Assembly (NCBI GenBank): GCA_030765065.1
Contig: CM060981.1
Location: 228,973,152 to 229,037,151 of the forward strand
Source: Deroplatys truncata
Lineage: Eukaryota > Arthropoda > Insecta > Mantodea > Mantidae
Direction: 5' to 3'
DNA: 64,000 nt
A program made the translations under genes and the position numbers. The notes below the pieces were generated by a model. That model saw nothing but the letters and a program-made list of their open reading frames with translations. It had not been told where the DNA came from and searched no databases. Position 1 is the first letter of the stretch. Every line of letters begins with the position of its first letter. Positions 1 to 11,239 of the stretch are shown here, piece by piece.

Positions 1-190
1 ACACACGCATTTCACTGCTGGGCTACCATGCATGCAACCGAACTGGAAGGTATCTTCCTACTTATCGCATAACTTTGAAATGAACGCAGGGCGATATTAA
101 ATCATGTATTGTGAACGCAGCGTGAGCAAATGCTTCCGACGTTTTCCAAATCGAACTCCCTCTCTGGCTGTTGCTAATTTATTTTGTCTT
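1..190. other. Unassigned sequence at window edge
   Basis: I see no gene, RNA or repeat here. The tetranucleotide microsatellite begins directly after it. Confidence 0.4.
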
Positions 191-239
191 TGGATGGATG
201 GATGGATGGATGGACGACGGACGGATGGATGGATGGATG
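191..239. repeat. (GGAT)n microsatellite
   Basis: Tandem GGAT units, with a short interruption (GGACGACGGAC) in the middle. The interruption shows it is an ageing tract. Confidence 0.95.
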
Positions 240-880
240 CTCCCGTGGGCACTGGAGGACTGCCTGGTTGAACCGGGCGTTCATCGTCTTCCCTAAGCAG
301 CTCCATTAGAAGGATTATCTTCGGGCTAAAATCTATTAGTGACTTCCGAGCGTCTTTGTGGCATGTATGCCTACGGCCTATAACATTTTTATTTCATTCC
401 TTCCTGCTAGGGAGTGGTAGCAGCAATAGATCTCCCGTAGGTCACAGTACGCGAGGTGTTTCCCTCCATTGTATACCCTATATCCTAACATACGAAAGAC
501 CAATAGATAAAGAAAATAAACTTTTCAGATCCATGCAGCTAATTAGAACAATTAAAAGAAGAGTAATAAGAAAAGTATTGAACAAAACGCACTAAAACAC
601 TATACAACAACTGCCATTCCAACTTAACATACAGATCAAAAACTTGGGCTGACTAAAATCAAAGAAGGAGTATAGAGGCAGTTGAAATGAAATTATTGAC
701 ATCATTGGCAGAATATGGACTACAACAGCGAAGAAGCAGCAGAGATATAGGCTCCGAAATAGAAACTGAAAGTTTAATTGAAATTATTGGTTAATATGTA
801 TACCAATGTCACGAGCATTTATTAACAATGAAGAACGATATCGTTCCTTTGAAGATCTTAACTGTACAAGCCAATTAGAA
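240..880. other. Unassigned sequence
   Basis: No convincing coding or RNA feature. The short open frames are unlike any family I know and lack coding character. The distal part (about 600-880) may be decayed LINE sequence leading into the fragment described next, but I cannot show that. Confidence 0.35.
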
Positions 881-883
881 GAA

Positions 884-985
884 GAATTTTGGGAGGTCCA
901 CGGAAATGGTGGAAAGAACAGATTTGAGTATTGGAGAAGGAACGGGCGACATGACTTATCGTAATTGTTTATCATCACCAGCAAA
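884..985 (+). pseudogene. Possible LINE ORF2 C-terminal scrap
   Basis: In one frame this stretch reads GGPRKWWKEQI, and in a neighbouring frame EGTGDMTYRN. Many LINE ORF2 proteins end with a basic GRPRKRWK-type motif followed by a short acidic tail, so this could be the last part of such a protein with a frameshift. It would converge on the opposite-strand LINE remnant starting near 1005. The match is short and could be chance. Confidence 0.25.
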
Positions 986-1004
986 CTTCAAGATAGGCCA
1001 TAGG

Positions 1005-2031
1005 CCTGTTTCGGCTCAGAAAGGATTCTCTCAGCGTCTGCACGGTGTTCCAACATCTCTAGTGCCAATTTGTTTGTTTTGCAAGGCCTGTTTTGCCAGT
1101 CTTTCCTTTGGCATTCAAGAGATATGATCTTTCCATTTCATTTTATGTTCCCTGATTTTGTCACTTAACTTAAATATTTTAATTGTGCTCTTATTGTTGT
1201 CTCTTTTAATGTTACCTTTGGACTACAGCCAGCTGCGTACCTCGATAAATAAATATAAATTGAGTTTTATTTCTGGACGCTCTTTAACTACTATGGTCCT
1301 TAGCATATTGGGCATGAAAGAGCGGTAATTTTGCTCAGAGGCCTCTTTATCAGGCTTGAGGTTCTTTTACGTGCCGTAAATCTACGACACGGGACCACAG
1401 GCTTTACTTCCCTTCCGAAGCCCTGATAAGGATTTTTACGCCTGAAAAAAATCCATCGCCCTCCGCCGGGTTTGAACACGTGACCTTGAGAACTAGAGGC
1501 TAGCACGGTACCACTTGTCCACGGAGGACGACAAGCGTACCTCGAAAATTTCATTTCAATTATTCTTTTATCGTTCCTATTCATGGCACCGAGGTCTCGG
1601 CTCCATAAGATATAATAGGCACTGCCATAGTTTTATACAAGTTTAATATTGTATATCTTCCTCTTTTATTTTACAATGTCTGTTTTATAGTGCCATATAT
1701 GTATTGAAATTTATATACCTTTTTCTTAAACCTCTTTCATATTGATATGAAATGTCCCATCCGAGATAGTTAAGTATTTCACTTGTTCAATTGGTTCGCT
1801 TTTAGGAGTATTTTGATCGGGTTGGGTATTTGCGAATAATGGACATCACTTTTATTTTCTCTCTGAAATAATTAAATTGTACTTTGACTTTGTTTTATCG
1901 AAGTAGCACGAAGCTAATTGTAGTCTGTCCTGAGTATCTACCAGAACGACCTGATCATCTGCAAACAAGACGGTTTGTCCTAATTTAAAATCTGTTTTCA
2001 GCTGCGCTTGCCACTTGACAACTCCTGCGTC
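1005..2031 (-). pseudogene. LINE reverse transcriptase ORF2 remnant, split by a SINE
   Basis: Read on the minus strand, this is the C-terminal half of a non-LTR retrotransposon ORF2. The palm motif of the reverse transcriptase is visible as VLFADDQVVL (about 1972-1943), with the two catalytic aspartates in FADD. Further on come a NYLGWDIS-like block (about 1750), a YGAETSV-like block (about 1605-1585), then KWKDHI and MPKERLAKQALQNKQIGTRD (about 1120-1050). These follow the usual order after the palm in insect LINE proteins with a basic C-terminal tail. Stops and frameshifts occur throughout. The (TA)n tract abuts the upstream end and the N-terminal half is missing. A SINE at 1245-1534 splits the frame after a block reading EMKFSR, and the same protein resumes at 1234. 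The exact clade is not decidable from this piece. An RTE- or Jockey-like LINE is my inference. Confidence 0.75.
1235..1544 (-). mobile_element. tRNA-derived SINE, family S1, with 10-bp target-site duplication
   Basis: The element proper is 1245-1534. It is flanked by the perfect direct repeat GCGTACCTCG at 1235-1244 and 1535-1544, the target-site duplication left by LINE-driven retroposition. On the minus strand it opens CGTCCTCCGTGGACAAGTGG, has a B-box-like GTGTTCAAACCC, and ends in an ATTT-rich tail. Two relatives lie at 34495-34735 and 55580-55856. It inserted into the LINE ORF2 remnant, so it is younger than that copy. Confidence 0.85.
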
Positions 2032-2037
2032 TATATA

Positions 2038-2096
<59 letters not shown>
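2032..2096. repeat. (TA)n microsatellite
   Basis: About 65 bp of alternating TA with one C interruption. It replaces the upstream continuation of the LINE remnant. Confidence 0.95.
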
Positions 2097-2099
<3 letters not shown>

Positions 2100-5016
2100 A
2101 AAATGTTGGCGACATTGGGCAGCACTGTTATAGCTACTGCTTTGAAACCGTTATCCATATGAATCAATAACGATAGTCGGCAATTTTGAAGCCGTTTGAC
2201 CTACTTCGTTGTTGATTCTGCTATTGTGATCTCGTAACTCGTTCTGTTGTCTTTTATGCCAGCTGCTCCAGCGATAAAGCTACGAGATCTTTCTCTCAGG
2301 GTATGCGTAGAGATATTGTTAAAGGATAATACCAGTTGAAATTGACTGAGAAATTTAATGTGATCTAATACTTGAGCAATTGAAGATATTTCCCGACGGT
2401 ATGAAGATAAAGAATGAAAATGACTATCAATCTTAGCGCTCGAAATTGTAACTGAATTATTATACCTGATAACTTCTGCAGTATCTAAGTTAAGGTTTGA
2501 AGTAACTGCTTACGCAATAAAAGAAATTAGTGGCGTAACTTTCCGTGAGTCGCTAAAATGCTTATAGGCGAGACTTCTCGCGATAGCTTGCTCATACAAA
2601 CGCGTCACTAGGCGCTTAAAATATCACACGAGCAGCAAGTACCGGTGGCGGTACCAGAGTAACGAATGTATGTACAAATGCATGCACGAAGTTGTGCAGG
2701 AATTAATGTCGATCAGCACCTCCGGTACCAGAGTAACTCTCTGATATAAAATTGCATAATTTTATTACTTTTAGCTCGGCTTACTTCATTACTCCCACCA
2801 ACGTTTTTATTCACGCGCAGCCAATACTTAAAATCTTACATGTGCCTCTTGCTTTGTTTCCAGAATTCTGCCTACGTGATCCCGCAGACGTACTGAGCTT
2901 ATAATCTAGCTGAATTCCCAGAATCTTTAAGCTACTGTGTTCTGTCCCCGGCTGATATTAATGACTTTCGCTAACCTGACTTTCTAATCGCCTTCTTTCC
3001 GGACAAATCTTTCAACCCAAGTTTGTTAAATTATACATTTTATTAAATAGTTTTTATTTAATCATTTCCAATAAATTATTTATTGCAATCATTTATCTTA
3101 CTGATATTTAATTATTTATATCTTCCTGTCAATAATTACGGTATCAATACTAACAAGAATCCCTTCATACACTTTCTTGTGAAGTTTCATGATGATAATT
3201 ATGTTGGTATAAAACAAAAATTTTTGACCATTCAGTCAATGCCGTCACCGAAAACGAAACTATGCTTAATGAGACATTTGTTACCTCCTAAGCCACTAAT
3301 TCCCGTTGCAGGGAACAAAGGCTTGGTATATCACAGCTATGTTATAAATTATGTCGTGTTGAAGCACTAATCACCGTAGAGTCGACAAAGATATTCAAAA
3401 GCGGAAATGACACACAATGATTTGTGCTTACCTTTGAAATTACTGCCCAGTAGCACAATTCAAAACGAGGGATCGAAAAGCGGAAGTAGCGTGCAATATG
3501 ATTTACAATTGCCTTTGAAGTCACCAGTCGCCACTGCACGACAAATATCCATAGAGAGAAGTAACAAATATCACAAGTTGTTTAAGCCGAATATCAGGCT
3601 TTATCAGCGCAGGCAAGGGTAATAATAACCCTGTTATAAGCCTGTTCATATGTCGTGGTCATCAGTCCTCCAGTTCAAACGATTATATGGGCCCAGCGAG
3701 TGTCCATTATGCAACTGTAATGGGGCATAACGCCCCTAAGGGATCACCTCGCTCAATCCTACATGTTTCTGCCATTGATGAAACGAAATGTTCGCACGAA
3801 CATCACACAAATGTAGTGACGGACTTACTCTAAACTGTGTCAAATATATGAATCCAATCCCAAGAGCACTTTATTAATTGTTATATGTAAGAAGTAGGCA
3901 AACAGGCACTACAAAAGTTCAAAATAGGCACTATTAGTAATGGTAGGAAGTGAATTAGGCATAATACTTAATTTATTTACCACTTATAAATATTAAATAT
4001 CAATATTTTAAATTTACTATAGTTCAGAACTTATAAAAAACTCTTGGGAGGTATAACTCACCTGGTCATGTATTCCCCTTTCTAACTGCCTTGGGCGGAC
4101 ATGCCTCTGAGTCGCTGCTTAAGCACCGCACACCATAATTTCGCCTAGCTCGTGTTTTATTTTATTTTATCCTCACAAAATTCTTTATCACTTGCTGTAA
4201 AACCCACTGTAGAGGCAGGACTAAAGACACAAGAGCACTGCAAACAAAAATGCTGTGTTTGTAGATTGCTGCGACAGCCCATGCAAGTAGTAAAGTGCAG
4301 CGGGTGTGAAACAAATGTTTGCATATGACTAGCGATAGCATTTTACGTACATGCGTTGTTATAATGGGATATCCACCAACAGTTAATTCACACTTTTTAG
4401 GATATATCTTAGTCTTTACTCCTCTAACTATCTCTTCAACGAAAAAACTTCCACGCGCATTGATTTTCATAATACAAATTATTCCAATTCAAGTTCTACA
4501 AAGAAAACCAGCGTCTTTAATTTTTTTTTACAGGGAAACCAATCACACACCATCATTTTCTCGAAACTATGCTCTTTAACATACCTCTTACCGAAATGGA
4601 ATAAGGATTTTACTTTTTGTGTTATCACGATGTAAATAATATCCTATTAATTTTTCTATACTATAGAAATGCTGTGATCACGACAGTGACGTGACACTTG
4701 TTTACGCGTATCAGCCCACTTCCTCTTTAAGACTCCTCATTGGATAACGCAGTAACTAAAGGCAAAAGACAAGTAGAGTGGGGCGATTTATAACACCTAA
4801 ATACTCGCGTAGTCTGAAGACCGGGGGATGTTACCACCATGATAAATTCCACTCATCTTATTCGAGTGTAAACAGTAAGTATTATTTCTATCAATTTGCA
4901 CTCCTCAGTTGGTATGTAGATATTTTCATACAAACCCCGCCAACTGCAATCAGAATATTTCCTGTATGATTATGCAATTTCGATAAATTAATAATTTAAG
5001 TGCTGTAATTGCCATA
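2097..5016. other. Unassigned sequence, 2.9 kb
   Basis: No recognisable gene or repeat. Two small items were seen. The 14-mer GGTACCAGAGTAAC occurs twice, near 2650 and 2722. A short perfect hairpin, GGGGCATAACGCCCC, lies near 3721. Open frames up to about 100 codons occur on both strands without family resemblance or coding character. Confidence 0.4.
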
Positions 5017-5215
5017 ATTGATCGAGCGGGATGCCCCAAGTGACAACGTCTGTGGCGCGCAATCGGGAGGTCTCGGGTTCAAACCTGACCGAAGGGTTAC
5101 CTCTTCGCTAAGCGAATGCTGGGTTGAATAATTTGACTCGCGAATTTCTCTATTATTCCTTTGATCATTACATTCCATTTTCTTCTCCTTCACCGCCATT
5201 GGGCTGATCACCCAT
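5017..5215 (+). mobile_element. tRNA-derived SINE, family S2 (tail type c)
   Basis: The head begins GATCGAGCGGGATG and continues through ACGTCTGTGGCGCGCAATCG to a B-box-like GGGTTCAAACC. The same head occurs at 17449 and 25594 and, more decayed, at 6257 and on the minus strand near 40100. A shared core motif, GCGAATGCTGG, follows. The remaining tail is unlike the tails of the other S2 copies. Target-site duplications were not found. Confidence 0.65.
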
Positions 5216-6256
5216 CCTGAATATACTATGATCCAGAGTTTGCTTGCTCCTCTACAGGCTACTGACCCAAAGCTTGTGAGTGCTTGGGGTGTAAGTATTA
5301 TAATGAGGAGGGTAATCGAATTGAAATATTAATGTAAAGTGAACTCAAGAACTTGATTTCGACATAACAGAATTTTCATGCTGTACTTAACAAGAAACAA
5401 ACTAAACTAATCAATCATTAAAACGCGACGCTACATAATAAAATCACTAGATTTGCTTTGTAATGTTGAAAAGGAATGCTGGTATTACAAACTTCATCAG
5501 GCATGTTGTCAACGATGGCTCATTGGATCCGAGCGCAAAATATTAATTACAATATTAAAGTTAACATCAAATTAATGAATAACCACCTATAACAAAAGTA
5601 ATGAAATTACATTAACCAAAATCTTTGATAAAACTACTCATTAAAAAAACAAGCCATAATAAACCCTTAAGCTATGAAAATTCGCACCCTATGAATATAC
5701 GCAATTTTAGGCACTATAAAATTAATATATTTTACTCCAGTAAGCATGAAACATATTTAGGTACACAAAGCTTCATATTCTAAAGAAAGAGGAAAATAAG
5801 GCAAATTTCTATCTCTAGTAAGAAGTAAACAGACATGTATAGTTGGCAGACGTTTCTTATGCGATAGGAGGATGAATGGTAAGGCACTGGCTATGTTTTA
5901 CCGAAGGTTACTTAATTACACCTTTGACATTTTGCCACCATTATGTGATATTTCACTAGAATCTGGTGATATTTGAGTTGTTAGGTTTATTTAGAACCGT
6001 CAGATCTTCCTCAAATGCATAAACTGTTACAATTACTGCAAAGGTTAGCTATATTTAGAGACAGGCAGAATATAAAGAAAAATTTGCCAAAATATGAAAA
6101 TAGAAGAAAAATCCCACATATTTAAGAAATATGTATTTTAAAGCCAACACATCTTATACTTCTAGGGTTTCGAGCAGGTTCACATCGCTAGTTTAAAACA
6201 AATAGACTTTGTAGAAATGTCTCCTTACTTTATAATAAAATATCAAATTAAATATA
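5216..6256. other. Unassigned AT-rich sequence
   Basis: About 1 kb of AT-rich DNA without any repeat, RNA or coding region that I can support. Confidence 0.4.
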
Positions 6257-6775
6257 CCGAGTGGGATGGCTCAGGCGTTTTTGTCTATGGCATGTATTCG
6301 GGAGGGTGCTGGATTTGATTACCGTGGCCGACCTTCCTGACCCATGGCCTTTCTTCGGAGTTTTCCCGGGTCGCCAGGCTTTTCCCCCGAATTTCCTGTC
6401 CCTCCAATTTATCTTCGGTCTCATTTCACTTCATCCGTTGGTCTCTTTCAGAATTGGAAGTGTCGTCGATGGTGAAGTGTGGCAGAGGAAAAACCTGCTC
6501 TTTGGGACTCTCTCCGTCCCTCGGCTTTCGGCTGGCTGCCGGGGGAATCCGAACCCTCTTGAGGGGCATTCGACCCCATTTATGCGGGGTGGGTCCCCGG
6601 TCTGCCTGTCCGTCTGCTGGAGAGTCTCTATATGGAAACTTAGGGGCCCTGCTATTCCTGTGCCGTCAATCCTGTTTCCGGCCACCCGGGGACGCCTCCT
6701 TGTGGAACATAGATGTAATCCCATATGTGGATCAGTGTAGAGTACCCTCCTTTGCCCTCCAATCCAAATGAAATA
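6257..6775 (+). mobile_element. tRNA-derived SINE, family S2 (tail type a)
   Basis: It starts TACCGAGTGGGATGGCTCAG, the S2 head. The B box has decayed to GGATTTGATTACC. The GC-rich body shares blocks such as CCCGAATTTCCTGTCC, CTGTGCCGTCA and a GGGGAC-rich tail with the copy at 25594-26065. Open frames of up to 159 codons on both strands are by-products of GC-rich, stop-poor SINE sequence, not genes. Confidence 0.75.
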
Positions 6776-6796
6776 TAACAAGGTATATATATATTT

Positions 6797-7085
6797 TTAA
6801 TTTTAATCATTGTGTAATTTTAAACTTTGAACAAAAGAGTTTACTGTTTACTTTGTTCATTTTAAAACTATACTCAACCTAAATACCTAATTTGGTGTCT
6901 ATCCGACTTTTTGTTTTCGAGCTATGCTGATCATAGACACATACACAAAACCTACGGACCTTTTTCTAAAAATGCTTCTTTAATTCATATGGCCTCAAAA
7001 ATGTATTTCCGGTGAATCTTGACATAGAACTTAAGGGTGGAATGGAATACCCTCTCTACCTACTAGGAACGTCGTAGAGGAAATA
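6797..7085 (-). repeat. WR1 partial copy (5' part)
   Basis: It contains the WR1 blocks CTATCCGACTTTTTGTTTTC, ATGTATTTCCGGTGAA and the CTCTACCTACTAGGAACGTC terminus in reverse. It is diverged and ends directly against the next copy, in tandem head-to-tail fashion. Confidence 0.75.
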
Positions 7086-7695
7086 AAAAACGAAAGGCGA
7101 CTTCCCATTTGTGAAAAGCATAAGTGTTTGAAAATTTAAACCAATAAGACAAAATGTCTTTGCAATGTTTTATCTCACAAAAATGGAATTAACATAAATT
7201 GTGTGTTTTAATGAGATACGCATATTTCTGTAGTAAAATTTGGTTTGTAACTTGCGGTTTACCAGTTATACCAAAGTAATTCAGAATGAAGATTTCACAG
7301 GCTCTTCCCAGAAAATTCAAGGTATAGATTTTATTTGCCATAAAAATATCTTAAACATATGGTACTTTAAACAAAATCGTTAAGCCCTTTTTGAGAAGAT
7401 CCAAAATAATGAAATAGTTTCCTTTGAAAGGGTACTTTGACGTGGGGTATTTTCTTGCAAATCTTTCTGTTGCACATTCGGAAGAGCTAAACTTGAATAC
7501 CAAGTTCGTTACTTAACTGACTTTTCCTTTTTTAGCTATGCAATCCACAGACACATAGGCTCGCAAACATATGAATATTTTCCCTTTTATTTTTATCCAG
7601 GGGACTTCTAAACGTGATTTCCGGTGAAATCCCCGTATCGAATTTTTGGGTGGAAAGGAAAACCTCTTCTACTTAATATAGCTAAGTAGTATGGA
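7086..7695 (-). repeat. WR1 copy, diverged
   Basis: It runs from the ACTTCCCATTTGTGAAAA block to the terminus near 7690. The diagnostic block TATCGAATTTTTGGGTGGAA is intact. The CA tract is reduced to a few units. Confidence 0.8.
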
Positions 7696-7880
7696 TAGTA
7701 CAATTTAGCAATAATATAGATAAACACATGTCCATATTGAAACGCAGTGCCTATGAACCAAGGTTATTCGGAGGTTGGTGTAAACAAGATAAATGCCGCT
7801 CACGAGCATAAACAGCGGGCGCGTTATCGGCAGATAACGTTTGAGAAGCTTTTTCTCCCCTACCTCCTTCAGAAGGTATG

Positions 7881-8350
7881 TTGAAATAGTTCTAGAGCAT
7901 TCGAGAACCTTGTGAAAAGATTCCACTGACTATATAAGCGAGCGCTCTCGCGGTTGGCAGGTAGTAGGGCAGTGCGAGTCGATGAGTTGAATTGCGTCGG
8001 ACAGTCGGCGAGCGAGTTCGTGGTACGATATCACGTGCGATTTTCCGAGCAGCAGGTGATCTGCTGTAACGTGCAGCGAGTGCTACTGCGGAATGACGGG
8101 TTGTGGAGTTCTTGTGTTGGACCCCCGAATGAAATGAACCGTCCGGTATGAAAAGGCTACGTCACGAAGGAAGTGAAGCGACGGAGAGACGAACTAGTTC
8201 ACTTTAGTGAAGTGAACGCCCAGTGAAGGCGAACCAGATAAGAACCTAGAACAGTGACAGTTGAAAAACTGGATTGTGCTTCATTCCCGAGCTACAATGA
8301 TTTTTCTGGTATTAAGGTACAATAAATAGCCTACGCGGTCTTTTCTTTAC
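7881..8350 (+). promoter_or_regulatory. LTR-like promoter block, possible solo LTR
   Basis: A candidate TATA box, TATATAA, lies at 7931-7937 in a region that turns suddenly GC-rich downstream. Just upstream are alternating TTC/GAA pentamers (TTCTAGAG, TTCGAGAA, AGATTCC at about 7890-7923) that resemble a heat-shock element. AATAAA follows at about 8322. Start-like TGTTG, TATA box and polyadenylation signal in that order fit a retrotransposon LTR. I found no paired LTR, primer-binding site or target duplication, so a solo LTR is inference. A host promoter is a less likely alternative, because no coding exon is visible downstream. Confidence 0.4.
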
Positions 8351-9063
8351 AGATATTTCTACAAAAACTAGTTAAAATTGCAGCCACATCTCTATAACAG
8401 CCTTCTTAAGTGTCATATCATCGACAGGCTTAGGTACTCTCTCCTTATTTCAGGGTTTTACGGTATCTGTCGACACTTTTTATTCAATTCACTGCTGGAA
8501 TACTTCAACGTTTTGAGTATCTCCATTGCTCTGTGGCCGTGGAATGAGTAAAGAAGTAAAATTCTGATGTGGCACTGATACGACTGTCTCTACTATTACA
8601 ACTTCTCATAGGTTACGATCCAGCAGGGAATCCTAGAGGTATATACACATAGTCATGGCAACTTTTATTTTATGTAACATGTTTTATGAAGAACGATGGA
8701 GTAGATTGAAAGTAGTTCTTCATTTCCGAGTACAGCTCAAAGTACCTACAGTCACATTCTCCAACATACGTAAACGCCTAAGGCATCATAAAAGCTGCGA
8801 AGGAGTTAAAGGGCTATATCCCGCGATATTCGTCGTTTTAAAACATATCATTAAATTCCTTGAAACACACAAGCAAACCACACGTGAATCAGAAGACAGG
8901 AAATTGCGAAAGAAGAAATAAATTTAAAACTGGAAAAAGTAATATAGTGAAAAGGAAAATTCGAAAATAGAAATAAAGTCTCAACAGAAAAATTACCGCG
9001 GCCTGTTTTTAAAATAAGCACCGATATTTTTTTAAAAAAAATAACATAGCATTATTTTCCGAA
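8351..9063. other. Unassigned sequence
   Basis: No feature I can support. An 88-codon open frame at 8655-8921 is basic, matches no family I know and is probably chance. Confidence 0.4.
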
Positions 9064-9065
9064 TA

Positions 9066-10436
9066 CAGTGCCGTTTGTGAAAATTGCAACACCAAGAAAG
9101 AATTTCCTGAATGACTCCAAAACTAGTGGAAGTGTAGAAGAGTATGCAGGCAATAAGTGATTAGGTTTGTAGAGAGATAGGGTACACGTAGGCCGAGCAG
9201 AGCCCTCTCGTGTCGGTCTGTCAGTGGTGCGCCCATTGTAGTCAGTGCAGAGCTGTCAAACAAGGTGGAAACAATAAAGTGAGTGCCTGTATGCCAGTCG
9301 ACACCAAAGGGAGCTATATCGGCATGTGAATGACTTTGAATGGGACAGCATGATCGGTCTCCGGGAAGCGAGTTTGTCATACCGTGACATTTTGGCTCGT
9401 ACAGAGCATACTGCTATGGCAGTGATGCGTGTGTGGAAGCAGTGGATAGATGAAGAGCGGGTACTGGACCATGGAACATGACCACAGCACGGGATGACCG
9501 TCATCTTGTCCGCATGGCCATAACGGACCGTACAACTTCATCCACAGTGTTGGCTCGACGCTGGATCACTGCAACTTATCTGCATCAACGGTTCGTCACG
9601 TCTGCTGCAGGTTGGATTGGTTGCATGCATGCCATTACGTCGGCTTTCATTGTCCATAAACCACAAACTCCTCCGATTGCAATGGGCACGTGAACACCGT
9701 CACTGGGGTGCTGAGTGGCAAAATGTAGTCTTTTCGGACGAATCCCGCTTCAATGTGTCTTATAGTGATGGCCGCATACGTGTCCGAGGTACCATGGTGA
9801 GCGCAACCTGGATGGCTGCATTGTTGAGCGGCATAGCGAACAAACACAAGGTGCGATGGTTAGGGGCGCAATTGGTTACAACAGCCGATATCGCCTCCTA
9901 CGAATTGAGGGCACTTTGAACAGCAACCGGTACCTAGCGGTGGTTGTAGAGCCTGAGGTATTCCCCTGCTTCAGGCATCTCCACAGGCACATTTCAACAA
10001 GACAATGCCCGGCCACATATTGCGAGGAATGTACAAACCTTCTTCGAAGAGTGAAGGATACCATTGCTTCCCTGGCCTGCACGTTCGCCTGGCATGTCGT
10101 CCATCGAACATGTCTGGGATATGGTTTGTCGGCACCTGGTGCATCACGGTCTTCCAGTTACCAGTGTCACGGATTTGTGGGCTCGAACACAAATTGCGTG
10201 AGGGAAATCCCTCAGGAACTCATTCAGAACCTTTTTTGATTAAATGCCACGGCGTATAGCAGCTTTAATTGCAGCGCACAGAGGCCACACCAAATACTGA
10301 ATATTAGGGCTCAAAGGTTACGTATAGATTTGAAAGGTTTACCATTTGTTACTTGTCATGTACCTAACCTGTGGTATTAAATTCATTGAATCCATGCGTT
10401 TCCTTCTTGGTGTTGCAATTTTTACAAACGGCAGTG
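9066..10436 (+). mobile_element. Tc1-like transposon with intact inverted repeats
   Basis: The ends are inverted repeats of about 33 bp: CAGTGCCGTTTGTGAAAATT at 9066 and its near-perfect inverse up to 10436. Each end is flanked by TA (9064-9065 and 10437-10438), the target duplication of the Tc1/mariner superfamily. At 1371 bp the length is normal for this group. It holds one degenerate transposase frame. The well-preserved ends suggest a comparatively recent insertion, but the coding frame is dead. Confidence 0.93.
9290..10300 (+). pseudogene. Tc1-like DDE transposase, broken
   Basis: This is the transposase that would cut and rejoin the element's inverted repeats. The N-terminal paired-like helix-turn-helix is readable as NDFEWDSMIGLREASLSYRD and MRVWKQWIDE (about 9325-9455). 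RDDRHLVRMAITDRTTSSTV follows, then QWAREHRHWGAEWQNV and VFSDESRFNVSYSDGRIRVR with the second catalytic aspartate near 9737. The last part has QQDNARPH-like and ARSPGMSSIEHVWDMV-like blocks, and ends GHTKY then a stop at 10298-10300. These blocks sit in at least three different frames, so there are several frameshifts and no product is possible. The order matches canonical Tc1 DD34E proteins of about 340 residues. The start is approximate. Confidence 0.88.
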
Positions 10437-10439
10437 TAC

Positions 10440-10900
10440 TTTATCATTCGTTATCTTACACCTTACACTATTTCTCCACATAGTCACCGCCGTTATCCAG
10501 GCACTTGTCGTAACGGGAACAAGTTTTTGTATTCCTTCGTCAAAGAATGATGCCGCCTGTGTGGAAAGCCAAGTCTGCACTTCTTGTTTCACACCGCCGT
10601 TAAAATGTTTTCCACCAAGGAATTTTATCACGTGAAGAAACAGTTGAAAATCGCGTGATGCCAAATCCGACTGTAGGAAGGGTAGTCGAATTATTCCCAA
10701 CAAGCAATGTGATCAGATATTGAGTTTTTTTGGCTGTGTGTGGCCAGGCATTGTCACTCATTATTGTTTCCACATAAAACTTGCAAATTTGGTGTGAAGG
10801 TTTGCTGGCGTACATGTCTGCATTCAAAAAATGAATCGCTGATCTTATTTCACAGTCAGCGGACGGTTCGATTGTTTTGAAGATTTCGAAATGCTCAAAC
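10440..10900 (-). pseudogene. mariner transposase with internal deletion (HTH joined to C-terminus)
   Basis: On the minus strand the frame opens with SADCEIRSAIHFLNAD, which resembles the N-terminal DNA-binding region of mariner transposases. It then passes directly through VETIMSDNAWPHTAKKTQYL into the C-terminal block with SDLASRDFQLFLHVIKFLGG, AASFFDEGIQKLV and a WRNSV-like end. The normal protein has about 200 residues, including the first two catalytic aspartates, between the helix-turn-helix and DNARPHTA. Here that part is absent. The joint lies where N-terminal ...IMSD and catalytic SDNARPH would overlap, which suggests deletion at a microhomology. Further frameshifts are present. No inverted repeats were identified. 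The remnant abuts the Tc1-like element end at 10438. Confidence 0.8.
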
Positions 10901-10947
10901 AACTGGAAATCACAAAGTGATGATCGCTCACAGCTGCATCTGGTCAC

Positions 10948-11194
10948 CTAATGAACGGAAGAGATGATCATGCACGTTCAAAATCGCGACTACTGCTGCA
11001 CAATATTGAAATGGTACTTATTGTAAAAACAGGTCCCGTATATGCAGCAGCCACATTAATTTTTCTACACAATTGCTACTTCAGAATGAATCTACAAACG
11101 AATAACAGAAAACATGTTTCTATCCATTTCATACTAGATAATTATTCTTAAAGCACAGCAAACAGCAAAATCACTCACATGGCCCCCAAAAAAC

Positions 11195-11239
<45 letters not shown>

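Noticed and set aside
1852-2167. Open frames with alternating Ile-Tyr runs
   Set aside because: The Ile-Tyr part is the (TA)n microsatellite in translation. Only the downstream FADD part is real LINE-derived sequence.
6261-6781. Frames of 105-159 codons on both strands
   Set aside because: They coincide with a GC-rich SINE. The overlap of open frames on both strands and lack of domains argue against a gene.
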